Source: Anaerolineae bacterium (lineage in GTDB: Bacteria; Chloroflexota; Anaerolineae; Anaerolineales; UBA11579). From it: 56,709 nt of DNA. Every line of letters starts with the position of its first letter. Position 1 is the stretch's first letter. Positions 39,563 through 48,376 of this stretch are shown in pieces. Below the pieces are notes generated by a model, which searched no databases, had not been told where the DNA came from, and saw nothing but the letters and a program-made list of their open reading frames with translations. The position numbers were made by a program, and so were the translations under genes. Location: NCBI GenBank assembly GCA_004297445.1, contig SCUK01000043.1, forward strand, positions 1-56,709. Direction: 5' to 3'.

Positions 39563-41401
39563 ATGAATGACCTCGACCTGATTCGTCGTTACGAGCCCGT
39601 GCTGCGCTTCACGCGCGGCGAGCAGTTCTTCCCTATCCGCGCCACGGACTACCTGCGCCGTTGTTCCCTCTGGTTGCAGCGCCCCGGCGAAGAACCGCGC
39701 GAACTGGTTACCGAGGGCCATCTCAGTCCCGCCACCCTCGGCGATGACCGGCCGGCCGGGTTTGGCTCCGTGCAATATCTCAAGTTCATTGACCCGCTCA
39801 ACATCGCCGAGCTGGCGGCCTACCGCCTGCGCACGGGATTCGAACGGCGGAGTGAGGACGAAGTCTTCCACCCCGGGCCGGGGCGGTTGGCGCGGGTGGG
39901 CTATACCGCCCGTTTCATCGATGCCATCTTCTCGCTCACGTTGCTGGCGCGCGGCCGTGTCCCCGGCGATACCGCCGCGGCCGCCGCGCTGGTCTGCCGC
40001 CAGATGGACGCCGAACCCGCCTACCATGCACGCGTGCTAAAGCAGGAAGGCTGGATCATCCTGCAATACTGGGTCTTCTTTCCTTTTAACAACTGGCGCA
40101 GCGGTTTCTTCGGCGCCAACGACCATGAAGCCGACTGGGAGATGCTGTGCATCTACCTTGCCGACCGGCCCAACGCCGAGCCGCAGCCGGAATGGGTCGC
40201 CTACGCTTCGCACGAGTTCGAAGGCGACGAATTGCGTCGCCGCTGGGATGATCCCGAACTGCACAAAGAACAGGGCACGCACCCGGTGGTGTACACCGGG
40301 GCCGGCTCACACGCCGCCTACTTCCAACCCGGCGAATACATGACCGAGATTGAACTGGCCTTCCTCTCGCCGCTGGCGCGCCTGGCAGAATTCGCCCAGC
40401 GCATTGGGCGCAACCTCACCCGGTTGGCGCAGGGTCAGATGCCCCGCTCCCAGGCCAACCACGTGCGCGTGAACACCTTCCGGGTGCCCTTCATTGACTA
40501 CGCCCGCGGCGATGGTCAGGCGATTGGCCCCGGCCAACCCCGGCCATGGGGCGCCCCGGAACCGCTCACGCCCACCCCGGACTGGGTGAAGGGCTACCGC
40601 GGGTTGTGGGGGTTGTTCGTGCGCGACCAGTTCGCCGGCGAGAACGCCCCGGCCGGCCCGATGTACAACCGGGATGGCTCGGTGCGCCGCGCCTGGTTCG
40701 ACCCCCTTGGTTGGGCCGGGCTGGATAAGGTGGCCCCGCAAGCCAGCGCCGACGAAGCCGTGGCCGTGCGCACGGCGGAACTGGAAACCGAAACCGAGGC
40801 GCTGCGCCGCAGTATTCAGGCCAACAGCCAGCGGCTGCACACCCTCGGCATTGAACAGCAGGCCATGTACGGGCGCGCCCACATGCGCCACATCTATCTT
40901 GAACACGGCCGCCAGATTCAATCGCTCTCTCAGGACCTTGCCACCCAACGCGGGCGCCTCACTGAAAACCGCGCCCTGCTCGAGTCCCTCGGCCGTTATG
41001 CCGCCCGGCTGGGGGCCGGGGAGCGTGCCCCCGCCCAGGCGCACCTGGCGCACCCGCACCGGCCCATCGACCCGCAGGAACTGACCATCGGGCGGGTGGC
41101 GGAATTATGGTCGGCAATGAGCATCGGGCTGATGATGATGCTCTTCGTCGGGCTGGTGTTGTTCGCCCGCCAAGCTCTGTTTGTAGGCGCGGCCGGGCTG
41201 GTGGTACTGCTCACCCTCATCGAGGCCGGCGCCCGCCGCCGTCTGCGTTCGCTGCTGCACGGACTCACCATCGTCCTGGCCGTGCTGAGTGGTCTGGTAC
41301 TGCTTTACGAATTCTTCTGGCCGCTGGTGGAAGTCGGCCTCGTTTTGGCCGGGGCTTACATCATGTGGGAGAATATCCGCGAACTGGCCAACCGCAGATG
41401 A
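39563..41401 (+). CDS. Vps62-like domain membrane protein
   Basis: 612 residues. The N-terminal soluble part (1-350) contains IILQYWVFFPFNNW, NDHEADWEM, and HPVVYTGAGSHAAYF, a pattern shared with the Vps62/DUF946-type family (HxGDWE then P-VY-GSHAxY). About 400-490 is a coiled coil rich in Glu and Gln, and the last 110 residues hold four membrane helices. Role unknown; similar proteins are found in fungi, plants and scattered bacteria. It ends in an ATGA overlap with the TPR gene, so the pair is co-translated. Confidence 0.7.
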   Translation: MNDLDLIRRYEPVLRFTRGEQFFPIRATDYLRRCSLWLQRPGEEPRELVTEGHLSPATLGDDRPAGFGSVQYLKFIDPLNIAELAAYRLRTGFERRSEDEVFHPGPGRLARVGYTARFIDAIFSLTLLARGRVPGDTAAAAALVCRQMDAEPAYHARVLKQEGWIILQYWVFFPFNNWRSGFFGANDHEADWEMLCIYLADRPNAEPQPEWVAYASHEFEGDELRRRWDDPELHKEQGTHPVVYTGAGSHAAYFQPGEYMTEIELAFLSPLARLAEFAQRIGRNLTRLAQGQMPRSQANHVRVNTFRVPFIDYARGDGQAIGPGQPRPWGAPEPLTPTPDWVKGYRGLWGLFVRDQFAGENAPAGPMYNRDGSVRRAWFDPLGWAGLDKVAPQASADEAVAVRTAELETETEALRRSIQANSQRLHTLGIEQQAMYGRAHMRHIYLEHGRQIQSLSQDLATQRGRLTENRALLESLGRYAARLGAGERAPAQAHLAHPHRPIDPQELTIGRVAELWSAMSIGLMMMLFVGLVLFARQALFVGAAGLVVLLTLIEAGARRRLRSLLHGLTIVLAVLSGLVLLYEFFWPLVEVGLVLAGAYIMWENIRELANRR

Positions 41402-43305
41402 CCGATCAGACCCTCGCCCCTCAACCCACTCCACCCAGGAAGCCGCGCCCGCGCTGGGCCACGCTGGCGACTTCCATCAGCATCCTGGTCCTTATCTCCC
41501 TGATTGCCAGCGCGTTGCTGCCGCTGGGCCTCACCCAGTCTGCCGAACCCCAGCGCACTGCCGAAGAATGGCTGGAGGTTGGCGATGCGGCCATCGCAAA
41601 CGGGGACTTCACCGCCGCACGCGATGCCTACAGCAATGCCGCCCGGCGCGAACCGGACCTGGCCGGGGCCTACCTGGGCCGTGGGTATGCCTACGCTGAA
41701 CTGGGACTCACCGGCGTGGCGCTCAGCGACCTCTCGCGCGCCCTGGAACTGGACCCCGACCTGGCCGAGGCACATTACCGCCGCGGGCAGGTCTTCCTGG
41801 AACTTCAGGATGGCGTACGCGCCTCGGCCGACCTTAACCTCGCCATCCGACTCGGCTGGGACACTTCCGAGGCCAACCTGCTGCTCGGCACCCTGTACTA
41901 CAGCGCCGGCCAGTTGGCCAATGCGCTGGCCACGCTTGACCGGGCGGTTGACCTTGACCCCACCAATGCCGATGCCTTCTTTGTCCGTGGCCTCACCCAG
42001 CAAGACCTCGGCAATTTGCCGGCCGCCATCAGCAATTTCAGCAGCGCGCACACCCTCAACCCGCAACGGCTGGAGATCGTCTTCCAGCGCGCCCTGGCCT
42101 ACTACGTGCAACAGGATTTCCGCCGCGCCCTCGCCGACTGGAACACCCTGCTGGCCGCCCAGCCCGACAATCTGGATGCGCTGAAGAATCGCGCCATCAC
42201 CCACCAGCAACTGGAGCAGTTCGAGCCGGCGGCGCGCGATTTCAGCCGCCTGATCAGCCTGGACCGCAGCAACGCGGAACACTACCGCAACCGCGGCCTG
42301 GCCTTTGCCGGCATGGGCGCGTTCAGCGCCGCCATAGCCGACCTGGAACACAGCGTGCTGCTCGCGCCGGATTCGGCCATCGGCCACTTTACCCTGGGGA
42401 ATCTGTACAATGCGGTGGAACGCGCCGAAGACGCCCTTGCCGCCTATCGCCGCGCCGTGCTGGTTGACCCGACCTTCATCCCCGCCCTGCTCAACCTCGG
42501 CAGCGGCTACGCCGAAGCCGGCGACCTGAGCAACGCCATCGAATCCTATACCCGCGCGCTGCGCCTTGAGCCGCTCAACAACATCGCCCTGCTCAACCGG
42601 GGAGCCGCCTACCTGACCAACAACCAGCCCGAAGCCGCCCTTGCTGACCTGGACCTGTTGTTGAGCGTGGAGCCAGGCAATGCGCTGGGGTATCTGCGGC
42701 GCGGTCAGGCGCGGCAAACCCTGGAACAGATTCAGGGCGCCCTGAACGACTTCAACCGTGCCATTTTGCTCAACCCGCAAGAAGCCGAAGCTTATAACCG
42801 CCGCGCGATTCTGCAGTACGGTCTGAACAATCTGCCGGCGGCCCTGGCAGACTGGCAGGTCGTGACCCAGCTGGCGCCCAACTTCCCGGATGCTCATTAC
42901 AACCTGGCGGTGGTCCACTTTATTCAGGGAGATCTGGACCTGGCCCTGGAAAGCCTGGGCCGGTCCCTGGCCCTGCGCCCGGAATACCCCGATGCGCTGT
43001 TGCTGCGCGGCAGCGTCTACAGCGTTCAGGAGGAATACGAACTGGCGCTCGCCGATTACACCCACGTCATCCAGCTTGTGCCGGAGTTCGCCCGCACGTA
43101 TTACAACCGCGGCGTGGTCTATTTCTATTTGAGTCGCTCGGACGATGCCATCGCTGATTTTCGCAAGGTGCTGGAATTGACCACCGACCCGGCCCTGCGA
43201 AGCCAGGCGAATAATGCGTTGGTCGCGATGGGCGCGCAACAACCGCCGCCGCCCCTGGAATCGGACATCCCGGATGTATCGATTGTTGTAGAAGTTGAAG
43301 AATAA
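41398..43305 (+). CDS. Membrane-anchored TPR protein
   Basis: 635 residues from ATG 41398, which overlaps the previous stop as ATGA. A single N-terminal membrane helix (about 22-46) is followed by about 15-16 tetratricopeptide repeats (from about 52 to 610) with the usual A-x-x-x-Y/L-x-R-A-x-x-x-x-P pattern, for example AYLGRGYAYAELGLTGVALS. TPR scaffolds bind protein partners; here the partner could be the Vps62-like or the small membrane protein. The repeats are in the coding sequence and should not be taken for a CRISPR array. Confidence 0.92.
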   Translation: MTDQTLAPQPTPPRKPRPRWATLATSISILVLISLIASALLPLGLTQSAEPQRTAEEWLEVGDAAIANGDFTAARDAYSNAARREPDLAGAYLGRGYAYAELGLTGVALSDLSRALELDPDLAEAHYRRGQVFLELQDGVRASADLNLAIRLGWDTSEANLLLGTLYYSAGQLANALATLDRAVDLDPTNADAFFVRGLTQQDLGNLPAAISNFSSAHTLNPQRLEIVFQRALAYYVQQDFRRALADWNTLLAAQPDNLDALKNRAITHQQLEQFEPAARDFSRLISLDRSNAEHYRNRGLAFAGMGAFSAAIADLEHSVLLAPDSAIGHFTLGNLYNAVERAEDALAAYRRAVLVDPTFIPALLNLGSGYAEAGDLSNAIESYTRALRLEPLNNIALLNRGAAYLTNNQPEAALADLDLLLSVEPGNALGYLRRGQARQTLEQIQGALNDFNRAILLNPQEAEAYNRRAILQYGLNNLPAALADWQVVTQLAPNFPDAHYNLAVVHFIQGDLDLALESLGRSLALRPEYPDALLLRGSVYSVQEEYELALADYTHVIQLVPEFARTYYNRGVVYFYLSRSDDAIADFRKVLELTTDPALRSQANNALVAMGAQQPPPPLESDIPDVSIVVEVEE

Positions 43306-43348
43306 GAACGAGGAACCAGTCCGGAGCCGCACTCCGGGCGGTTAAACC

Positions 43349-43380
43349 GGAAAGCGCCGGGCGTGAACCCGGCGCTTTCC
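43349..43380 (+). terminator. Hairpin after TPR gene
   Basis: GGAAAGCGCCGGG and CCCGGCGCTTTCC, perfect 13-bp stem with a 6-nt loop. No strong T tract follows, so termination may be inefficient. Confidence 0.6.
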
Positions 43381-43522
43381 TTGGAGGAGGAGAAGAGATG
43401 TAACCCTTTTCTGAGGATAGTCTATCAAGGGGGTCCAAATTATGCTTGACGGCTACCCCACCCCAACCCGACAATTCCCCTACGCTTAGGTAAGTATCTG
43501 ATTAGTGAATTATCGACAGAAA

Positions 43523-43546
43523 AAGACCCCGCGGGTGCGGGGTCTT
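43523..43546 (-). terminator. Terminator of HhH gene
   Basis: AAGACCCCGC pairs with GCGGGGTCTT around a 4-nt loop; on the minus strand TTTTTC follows. Confidence 0.85.
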
Positions 43547-43572
43547 CGTATTGTGTACATTCGCGCATGCGG

Positions 43573-43959
43573 TCAGCGACCGGCGGTCAACTCATCCTGC
43601 AATTTCTTCAGACCTGCCCAATCGCCTTTGGCAGCCAGTGCCGCCTGTTTCGGCCAGGAACCAGCATCTGCCACCTTAAAGCGCGAGCCGCCCGCCTGGA
43701 GAATCTTTTCCAGATCAGCGAGGGTGGCATTGGCCAATGCGGCAAAACTGCTGATTCCATGTTCGCTCAGCAACTTGCGGATGGCCGGGCCAATTCCCTC
43801 GATCTTCTCGAGGTTGTCCGTGGTTGCCGCGGCGGCGTGGTCTGGGGCTTCGCCATGTCCGTGAGCCGCCTCGGCGCCCAACCCCAGCTGATTCTGCAAC
43901 GCCCACCACAGCAGGGCGGTGAGGGCGGCAAAAACAATCAGTCCGATTAATCCAGTCAT
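43573..43959 (-). CDS. Membrane-anchored helix-hairpin-helix protein
   Basis: 128 residues. An N-terminal helix (about 3-21) anchors the protein; a short Ala/His-rich spacer follows. LEKIEGIGPAIRKLLSEHGISSFAALANATLADLEKIL (about 50-87) is a helix-hairpin-helix (DUF4332-like) unit of the kind that binds DNA or acts as a scaffold. The tail FKVADAGSWPKQAALAAKGDW (about 94-114) is common in HhH proteins of this type. AAGGAG precedes the ATG by 11 nt. A good terminator lies just downstream. Confidence 0.88.
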   Translation of the reverse strand: MTGLIGLIVFAALTALLWWALQNQLGLGAEAAHGHGEAPDHAAAATTDNLEKIEGIGPAIRKLLSEHGISSFAALANATLADLEKILQAGGSRFKVADAGSWPKQAALAAKGDWAGLKKLQDELTAGR

Positions 43960-44054
43960 AGCAGCAGGCTCTCCTTGAGGAAATGTCTCGCGATTATAAC
44001 AAGCTCACTTCACTCACGCGACGCCGCCTGAATGCGAAGATCCGACTTCCTGAA

Positions 44055-44480
44055 TCAGACTTTGGCCTTAGGGCGGGTGCCGGGCCATAATTCGGCCCAG
44101 GAGACATTCGGGAAGATCAGTTGCGGGTCATTGGCATCGATCTTGACGGAGACTTGCGTGCCAGGTTGCAGATTGGCCAGTGCTTCCACATTCACCATCC
44201 AGCTGGGTGTGGTGAAGTAGCGAGTTCCATCCTGCGCCCGCACTTCGAGCCGCAGGTCCACTCTTACGACTCGCTCCCCGGGTGCCGGAGTGGGACGATT
44301 ACGCAAACTGGCAACCGTTGCCCCAGCCCACGCCGCCCGCGTTTTGCGCTCGTCGAGTTCGGCTTTTTGAGCGGCCCCCTGGGACTCAGCACGCCGCATA
44401 TTGCGCAGCACCATCCACACAACAACCCCCGCCAGCAGCAGGGGGCCAAGGACAAACGCGAGGATTACGGTAGCAGACAT
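44055..44480 (-). CDS. Single-pass membrane protein (DUF3592-like)
   Basis: 141 residues from ATG 44480 (TTG 44498 is an alternative). A single membrane helix (about 5-27) is followed by a charged helix and a soluble domain with RVDLRLEVRAQDGTRYFTTPSWMVNVEALANLQPGTQV, a beta-rich pattern shared with small envelope proteins. Function unknown. It lies 18 nt beyond the HTH gene, perhaps at the end of the same transcript. Confidence 0.7.
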   Translation of the reverse strand: MSATVILAFVLGPLLLAGVVVWMVLRNMRRAESQGAAQKAELDERKTRAAWAGATVASLRNRPTPAPGERVVRVDLRLEVRAQDGTRYFTTPSWMVNVEALANLQPGTQVSVKIDANDPQLIFPNVSWAELWPGTRPKAKV

Positions 44481-44516
44481 CAGCAGAAATAACCCCAAAC
44501 AGGAAGTAAAGACGCG

Positions 44517-44714
44517 CTAATCCAGATCCGGTTCAAACAACTCTTCAATCCTCATCGCAAACAGCTGAGCCAGTTTGAAAGCCAGCGGCAGGCTGGGGTC
44601 ATATTTGCCAGTCTCGATGGCGTTGACCGTCTGGCGGGATACGCCCAGCCGCTCTGCCAGGTCTGCCTGGCTCCAGTCATGCTCGGCGCGCAGCACCTTG
44701 AGGCGGTTTTTCAT
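44517..44714 (-). CDS. XRE-family transcriptional regulator
   Basis: 65 residues, start at 44714 overlapping the upstream stop as ATGA. A compact helix-turn-helix: LKVLRAEHDWSQADLAERLGVSRQTVNAIETGKYDPSL, the cro/C1 type of the YozG group. Such tiny regulators usually repress their own operon, which here comprises two membrane proteins and the regulator. The dyads over the promoter at 45272-45308 are probable binding sites. Confidence 0.93.
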   Translation of the reverse strand: MKNRLKVLRAEHDWSQADLAERLGVSRQTVNAIETGKYDPSLPLAFKLAQLFAMRIEELFEPDLD

Positions 44715-45088
44715 AGCGCATATTTCCGGCGCGCCAGCCACAGGCCGATGTTCCACAACACCGCCATCTGCAGTATCTGCACGCCGAGACTCGGGGCCAG
44801 GATAGGCACGATGGACAGAAGCGAATAGGTAAGGGTGAAGAAGAAGTGCGCCACAAAGGCAAAGGTCAGCGCCTCCAGGTGAATACGGCGCTGCAACTCA
44901 TCCAGACTGCTGATGCCAGCCACCACCGCCCGCATCACGAACACCGCCGGGATGAGTGGCAGCAGCGCCAGCGCCGCACGCGCCGGCGTTTGCAGCATCC
45001 CCACCTGGTTGGTGAGCAGCACTGCCGCAACGACCAGCGCGGCATAGGCAAGCATGGCAAAAATAAACTGCCGGGCATATGGTTTCAT
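44711..45088 (-). CDS. Four-helix membrane protein of HTH operon
   Basis: 125 residues with four hydrophobic segments (about 8-26, 37-58, 74-92 and 98-117); SSLDELQRRIHLEALTFAF in the middle is a charged amphipathic stretch common in small membrane proteins that pair with XRE regulators. It overlaps both neighbours by 4 nt, so all three genes are co-translated. Function unknown. Confidence 0.82.
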   Translation of the reverse strand: MKPYARQFIFAMLAYAALVVAAVLLTNQVGMLQTPARAALALLPLIPAVFVMRAVVAGISSLDELQRRIHLEALTFAFVAHFFFTLTYSLLSIVPILAPSLGVQILQMAVLWNIGLWLARRKYAL

Positions 45089-45252
45089 CGCTCGTCCTCC
45101 TTCCGCCGTCCGGCGGCCCACGCCGCGGTAAACGCGGCAGCAATTCCGATGCCGAGAGCCCAACTATCCAGCGCGAAGCCCACGGCCAGCCCCATCAGGA
45201 GGGGCAAGGCGAGGGTGAACCCACGGCGGCTTGTTTTGTTCTTGTTTTCCAT
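45085..45252 (-). CDS. 55-residue membrane protein, first gene of HTH operon
   Basis: Read directly: basic start MENKNKTSRRG, a hydrophobic run (about 12-47) with a short turn, and a charged end GRRKEDER. GGAG lies 6 nt upstream, its stop overlaps the next ATG (ATGA), and a full promoter with operator dyads lies in front. Too short for most gene callers but well supported by context. Possibly two short helices. Confidence 0.75.
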   Translation of the reverse strand: MENKNKTSRRGFTLALPLLMGLAVGFALDSWALGIGIAAAFTAAWAAGRRKEDER

Positions 45253-45271
45253 GCTTCGCTCCAAATGTCAA

Positions 45272-45318
45272 GTTTACTTTACAAACCACATTGTAAAGAT
45301 AACTTTACATTTTGTCAA
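45272..45318 (-). promoter_or_regulatory. Promoter with operator dyads for HTH operon
   Basis: Minus strand TTGACA (45318-45313), 17 nt, then TACAAT (45295-45290). Overlapping it, CTTTACAA (45277-45284) and TTGTAAAG (45291-45298) form a perfect dyad with 6-nt spacing, and further half-sites GTTTAC (45272-45277) and CTTTAC (45303-45308) flank it. An autorepressor site for the XRE protein is likely. Confidence 0.85.
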
Positions 45319-45375
45319 GGGAGCAATACGCATGGAGTTCAGGGTCTTTGGGGGAAAAAGAGCCAGGCTAACCGC

Positions 45376-45978
45376 TTAGAAGAACATACGGATTCCCAGT
45401 CCGAGCACAATCAGCGCGCCCAGCCAACCCGCCGCGCGTTGTGCCCCGGGGGGCAGCCGCCGGTGCGCCCACGCCCCCAGCCCGGCCAGGAAACTCTGCC
45501 AGGCCAGCGAAGCCAGGCCAGCACCGGCCACAAACGCCAGCCGCGCCGCGGGGCTGTCCAGCCCTTCCGCGCCCTGGCCAAGAATCAGCGCGGCGAAGTA
45601 GGCGATGGTCATGGGATTGAGCAGGGTGAGCGCGAGGAACTGTCCATAAATACGCCAGGGCGAACCCTGCGCCGCCGACGCGTCCCGGACAACCGCACTT
45701 CCGGCCCGCCACAGTCCATGCAGGCCGATCCCTACCAGCACCCATGCGCTGGCAATTCGCAAGGCGGTGGCATAGGGGGACAGTGCCGCGGCCAGCGCCG
45801 TTCCGGCCAGTGCAGCCAGCAGCGCGAACAGGAAATCCGCACTCGCCGCGCCAGCCCCGGCCGCAAGACCGTAGCGCAGGCCGCGCCGCATGGCGGTTTC
45901 CAGGATCAGCACCCCAATCGCCCCCACCGGGATGGCAATGCCCAACCCGGCCAGCACGCCGTTGAGAAATGGTGTCAT
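45376..45978 (-). CDS. LysE-family amino-acid exporter
   Basis: 200 residues with six membrane helices. GLGIAIPVGAIGVLILETAMRRGLRYGLAAGAGAASADFLFA near 10-51 is the LysE/RhtB signature, and LALTLLNPMTIAYFAAL near 114-130 is the second conserved block. Family members export lysine, homoserine, threonine or related compounds. It starts 3 nt after the lipoprotein gene stop, so both are probably on one transcript. Confidence 0.93.
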   Translation of the reverse strand: MTPFLNGVLAGLGIAIPVGAIGVLILETAMRRGLRYGLAAGAGAASADFLFALLAALAGTALAAALSPYATALRIASAWVLVGIGLHGLWRAGSAVVRDASAAQGSPWRIYGQFLALTLLNPMTIAYFAALILGQGAEGLDSPAARLAFVAGAGLASLAWQSFLAGLGAWAHRRLPPGAQRAAGWLGALIVLGLGIRMFF

Positions 45979-45981
45979 CGT

Positions 45982-46827
45982 TCAGGGAGTTGCGGTTGCC
46001 GCGGCGGTTCCCGGGGCGCCCACCGCCGGCCAGGCCACTTCCACCCAGCGGGTGTAGCCGTGTTTCTCGGCCGCCAGCACCCGCCCATGCGAGGGCTCGG
46101 CGCAACCGGGTTCATCCGTCACACTGGCAGCCGTTTCATAGGACCCCACCGGCGTGAACACCAGTTGCCCGCCCACACACACCCACGCTTCAAGGATGTA
46201 GGGAATCTGCTCGGAGTCATCGCCTGCCCGCAGGATGAGCGGGTGCCAGAACACCGTAACGGTGTTCCCGGCCCGGCTGGCCGACACACCCGTGAGCGGC
46301 GGGTAATACGGCGACCACGGCATCACGATGTGCGGGTCTACCGGCGCCACCGCCATCACATCGCCATCAATATCCAGCAGTGAGGCATTGGCCCAACACG
46401 CATTTCCCGGCCGGTCGCCGCGGCTGAGGAGCAGGACCCATGTCCCGTCCTCAATGCGCCCGATGACATCCATGCGCGCGGTAGCTACCAGACCATACTT
46501 ATAGAGGTACATGGCTCCCGGTCCAAACCGGCAACTGAGTTTATCCGGGATGACCGAACCGCGCAGAACCGCATAGGTCGGCGTGATGGTTGGGGTGAAG
46601 GTCTGGGTGACGGTAAGAGTCAGTGTGGGAGTTTCTGTTTCGGTGGGCGGCGCGGTCGGGGTGTCGGTTGGGACGGGCGTCTCGCTGGGCACGGCGGTGT
46701 CGCTTGGCGGGATGGCGGATGCCGCCGGAGCTTCCGTTGCGGCCGGCGCGCCGGGCAGCGCGCAAGCCAAAGCAGCAATCACCAGAGCAATCAATGCGAG
46801 GACTTTGCGAAGCATCCGATTCTCCAT
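45982..46827 (-). CDS. Secreted lipoprotein with Thr/Pro linker
   Basis: 281 residues. A lipoprotein signal (LIALVIAALACAL, Cys ~22) is followed by a Pro/Thr/Glu/Ser-rich linker (about 28-85, many TPT and TET units) typical of Anaerolineae surface proteins. The remainder has one SH3-like segment (about 90-145, LSCRFGPGAMYLYKYGLVATARMDVIGR ... WVLL), which usually binds cell-wall or surface ligands, and a fibronectin-like end (about 175-275). Function unknown. It precedes and partners the LysE gene. Confidence 0.83.
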   Translation of the reverse strand: MENRMLRKVLALIALVIAALACALPGAPAATEAPAASAIPPSDTAVPSETPVPTDTPTAPPTETETPTLTLTVTQTFTPTITPTYAVLRGSVIPDKLSCRFGPGAMYLYKYGLVATARMDVIGRIEDGTWVLLLSRGDRPGNACWANASLLDIDGDVMAVAPVDPHIVMPWSPYYPPLTGVSASRAGNTVTVFWHPLILRAGDDSEQIPYILEAWVCVGGQLVFTPVGSYETAASVTDEPGCAEPSHGRVLAAEKHGYTRWVEVAWPAVGAPGTAAATATP

Positions 46828-46857
46828 TTCAATCTTCCTGGTGATTCCTGCCCGGAT

Positions 46858-48258
46858 TCACCGCGCGGATTGTATCGCGGCGCGGGTGTGCACCTGCGGG
46901 TCGCCGGCCACAAAGTTGCATTCCGCGTTCAACTTGTCCCACGCCCGGCGATACAACCAGCCCGGCGGATTGTGTGCCTTCTCGCTGGCATAGCGACCGG
47001 CCAATTCCTCGGTCAGTTCATCCACTTCTGCAAAGGCGCGCACGCTAAGCGCACGCCGTTCTTCCGCCGACCGGTTGGCCGTTTTCAGCGCTTCGTCTAT
47101 GTACTGTCCTTCCAGCACATCGCGTTGCGGGGCAAAGTCCCCCATATGCTGCGGAAAATCCTGCAATATGGCGCGGTGCAGCGACTCGTGCCGCCACCAC
47201 AGCGAGGTATGGTTATAGCGGCCGGTGGGCGCGGGGCCGGTGTCCGGTAGGGGGTTGTCCATCCATACCGGTTTGAACACGCTGGTGCATGGCGCGGCCC
47301 CACCGGTGAGCCAGTGAATCTGGCCTTCCGGCGTGAGGCGCGAGACCATCGAACCGGCGGTCTGGTCCGGGCGGAACGGCCCGGCAGCGGCATGCATGCA
47401 CACAGTATTCTCAAACAGGTTGGGGGCCGGGGACCAGCGCGGGTCGGTGGCGGCGGCCGCGCCATGGTCGCGCAGAATATCCATCACGGCTTTCGGCGTC
47501 AGGCTGCCTTTCTGCTGGTTGAGCAGAGCCATCAACCGTACCTGCCGCTGCTCCGCCTGCCCAAAGAGCGTGTACAACCAGCCCACATACAGGCCGGACC
47601 CGCCATAACTTTCCCTGAAATTGAAGTGCGCAGCATCTTTGCACCAACCCTGTTTCACCGCATAGGAAATCAGGTCTTTGGAGTGCAGGTCGAAGTCCGT
47701 CGCAATCGTCAGCGAGTTGGACGTGGCGGCCACATCCTTCACTTGCCGTGCGACCCACTGGCGGCCGGCAGTCTCCAGCACCCAGGCATCGGCTGCATCG
47801 GCGATCAGGAAACTGTTGTGGTAGTAGAGTTTATAGGCAAAGCCGTCATTGCCACCCTGCCCGTAGCGTTCCAGAAGTTCGGTGATGACCTGGAGAGCCT
47901 CTTTGGCGCTGGCGGCGCGCTCCAACGCCAGCCGCAGGAAGTCCATACCGATCAGGCCTGCCTCTTTGCTAACCGGCACTTTGGTAAAAATGGCAGTATT
48001 GCCAATCACCACGCCCTGGTCGTTGGCACCGATCTCCGCGCCCCATATCCAACACGGCTTGGCCAGCAACACAGCATGGGTCTCCGCCACCTGGGGAATC
48101 TCCACATAGGTGCAGCGCACCGTGCTGCCCGGCGAATGAGTGGCCCGCGGGATGCGCAAGAGCTGGTGCGCTTCGTTGGGTTCGCGGTCGCTGTTCTTGC
48201 CAAACAGCACCGCACCATCTGCGGTGGAATTTCCCAAAGCCACGACGTTGTTGCACAT
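46858..48258 (-). CDS. Peptidase family C69/secernin-like hydrolase
   Basis: 466 residues from ATG 48258 (GGAGGAGGG lies upstream), which places the essential cysteine at position 2 so that it becomes the N-terminal nucleophile after Met removal (MCNNVVALG). LFGKNSDREPNEAHQLL near 20-36 is the next conserved block of the Ntn-hydrolase C69 family (dipeptidase A, secernin). Other blocks: GVVIGNTAIFTK and AWVLETAGRQWVA. The enzyme probably cleaves small peptides or amides. Soluble; monocistronic. Confidence 0.88.
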   Translation of the reverse strand: MCNNVVALGNSTADGAVLFGKNSDREPNEAHQLLRIPRATHSPGSTVRCTYVEIPQVAETHAVLLAKPCWIWGAEIGANDQGVVIGNTAIFTKVPVSKEAGLIGMDFLRLALERAASAKEALQVITELLERYGQGGNDGFAYKLYYHNSFLIADAADAWVLETAGRQWVARQVKDVAATSNSLTIATDFDLHSKDLISYAVKQGWCKDAAHFNFRESYGGSGLYVGWLYTLFGQAEQRQVRLMALLNQQKGSLTPKAVMDILRDHGAAAATDPRWSPAPNLFENTVCMHAAAGPFRPDQTAGSMVSRLTPEGQIHWLTGGAAPCTSVFKPVWMDNPLPDTGPAPTGRYNHTSLWWRHESLHRAILQDFPQHMGDFAPQRDVLEGQYIDEALKTANRSAEERRALSVRAFAEVDELTEELAGRYASEKAHNPPGWLYRRAWDKLNAECNFVAGDPQVHTRAAIQSAR

Positions 48259-48362
48259 GCGCCCTCCTCCAGGCTGCCTTGAACCGTGCGGGGTTGGCGG
48301 CAATTGTATCCATGAATCCCCGGCGGCGGGAACCCGCCCCGCAGGCGAAGCCCACGCCGGTA

Positions 48363-48368
48363 TATAAT
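48363..48368 (+). promoter_or_regulatory. -10 element abutting esterase start
   Basis: TATAAT ends 8 nt before ATG 48377, with no Shine-Dalgarno; the transcript is probably leaderless or nearly so. Confidence 0.55.
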
Positions 48369-48376
48369 CAGCCCCA

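Noticed and set aside
41600..43250. Regular repeats that might suggest a CRISPR or minisatellite
   Set aside because: The periodicity is about 102 nt (34 codons) in frame and translates to TPR repeats.
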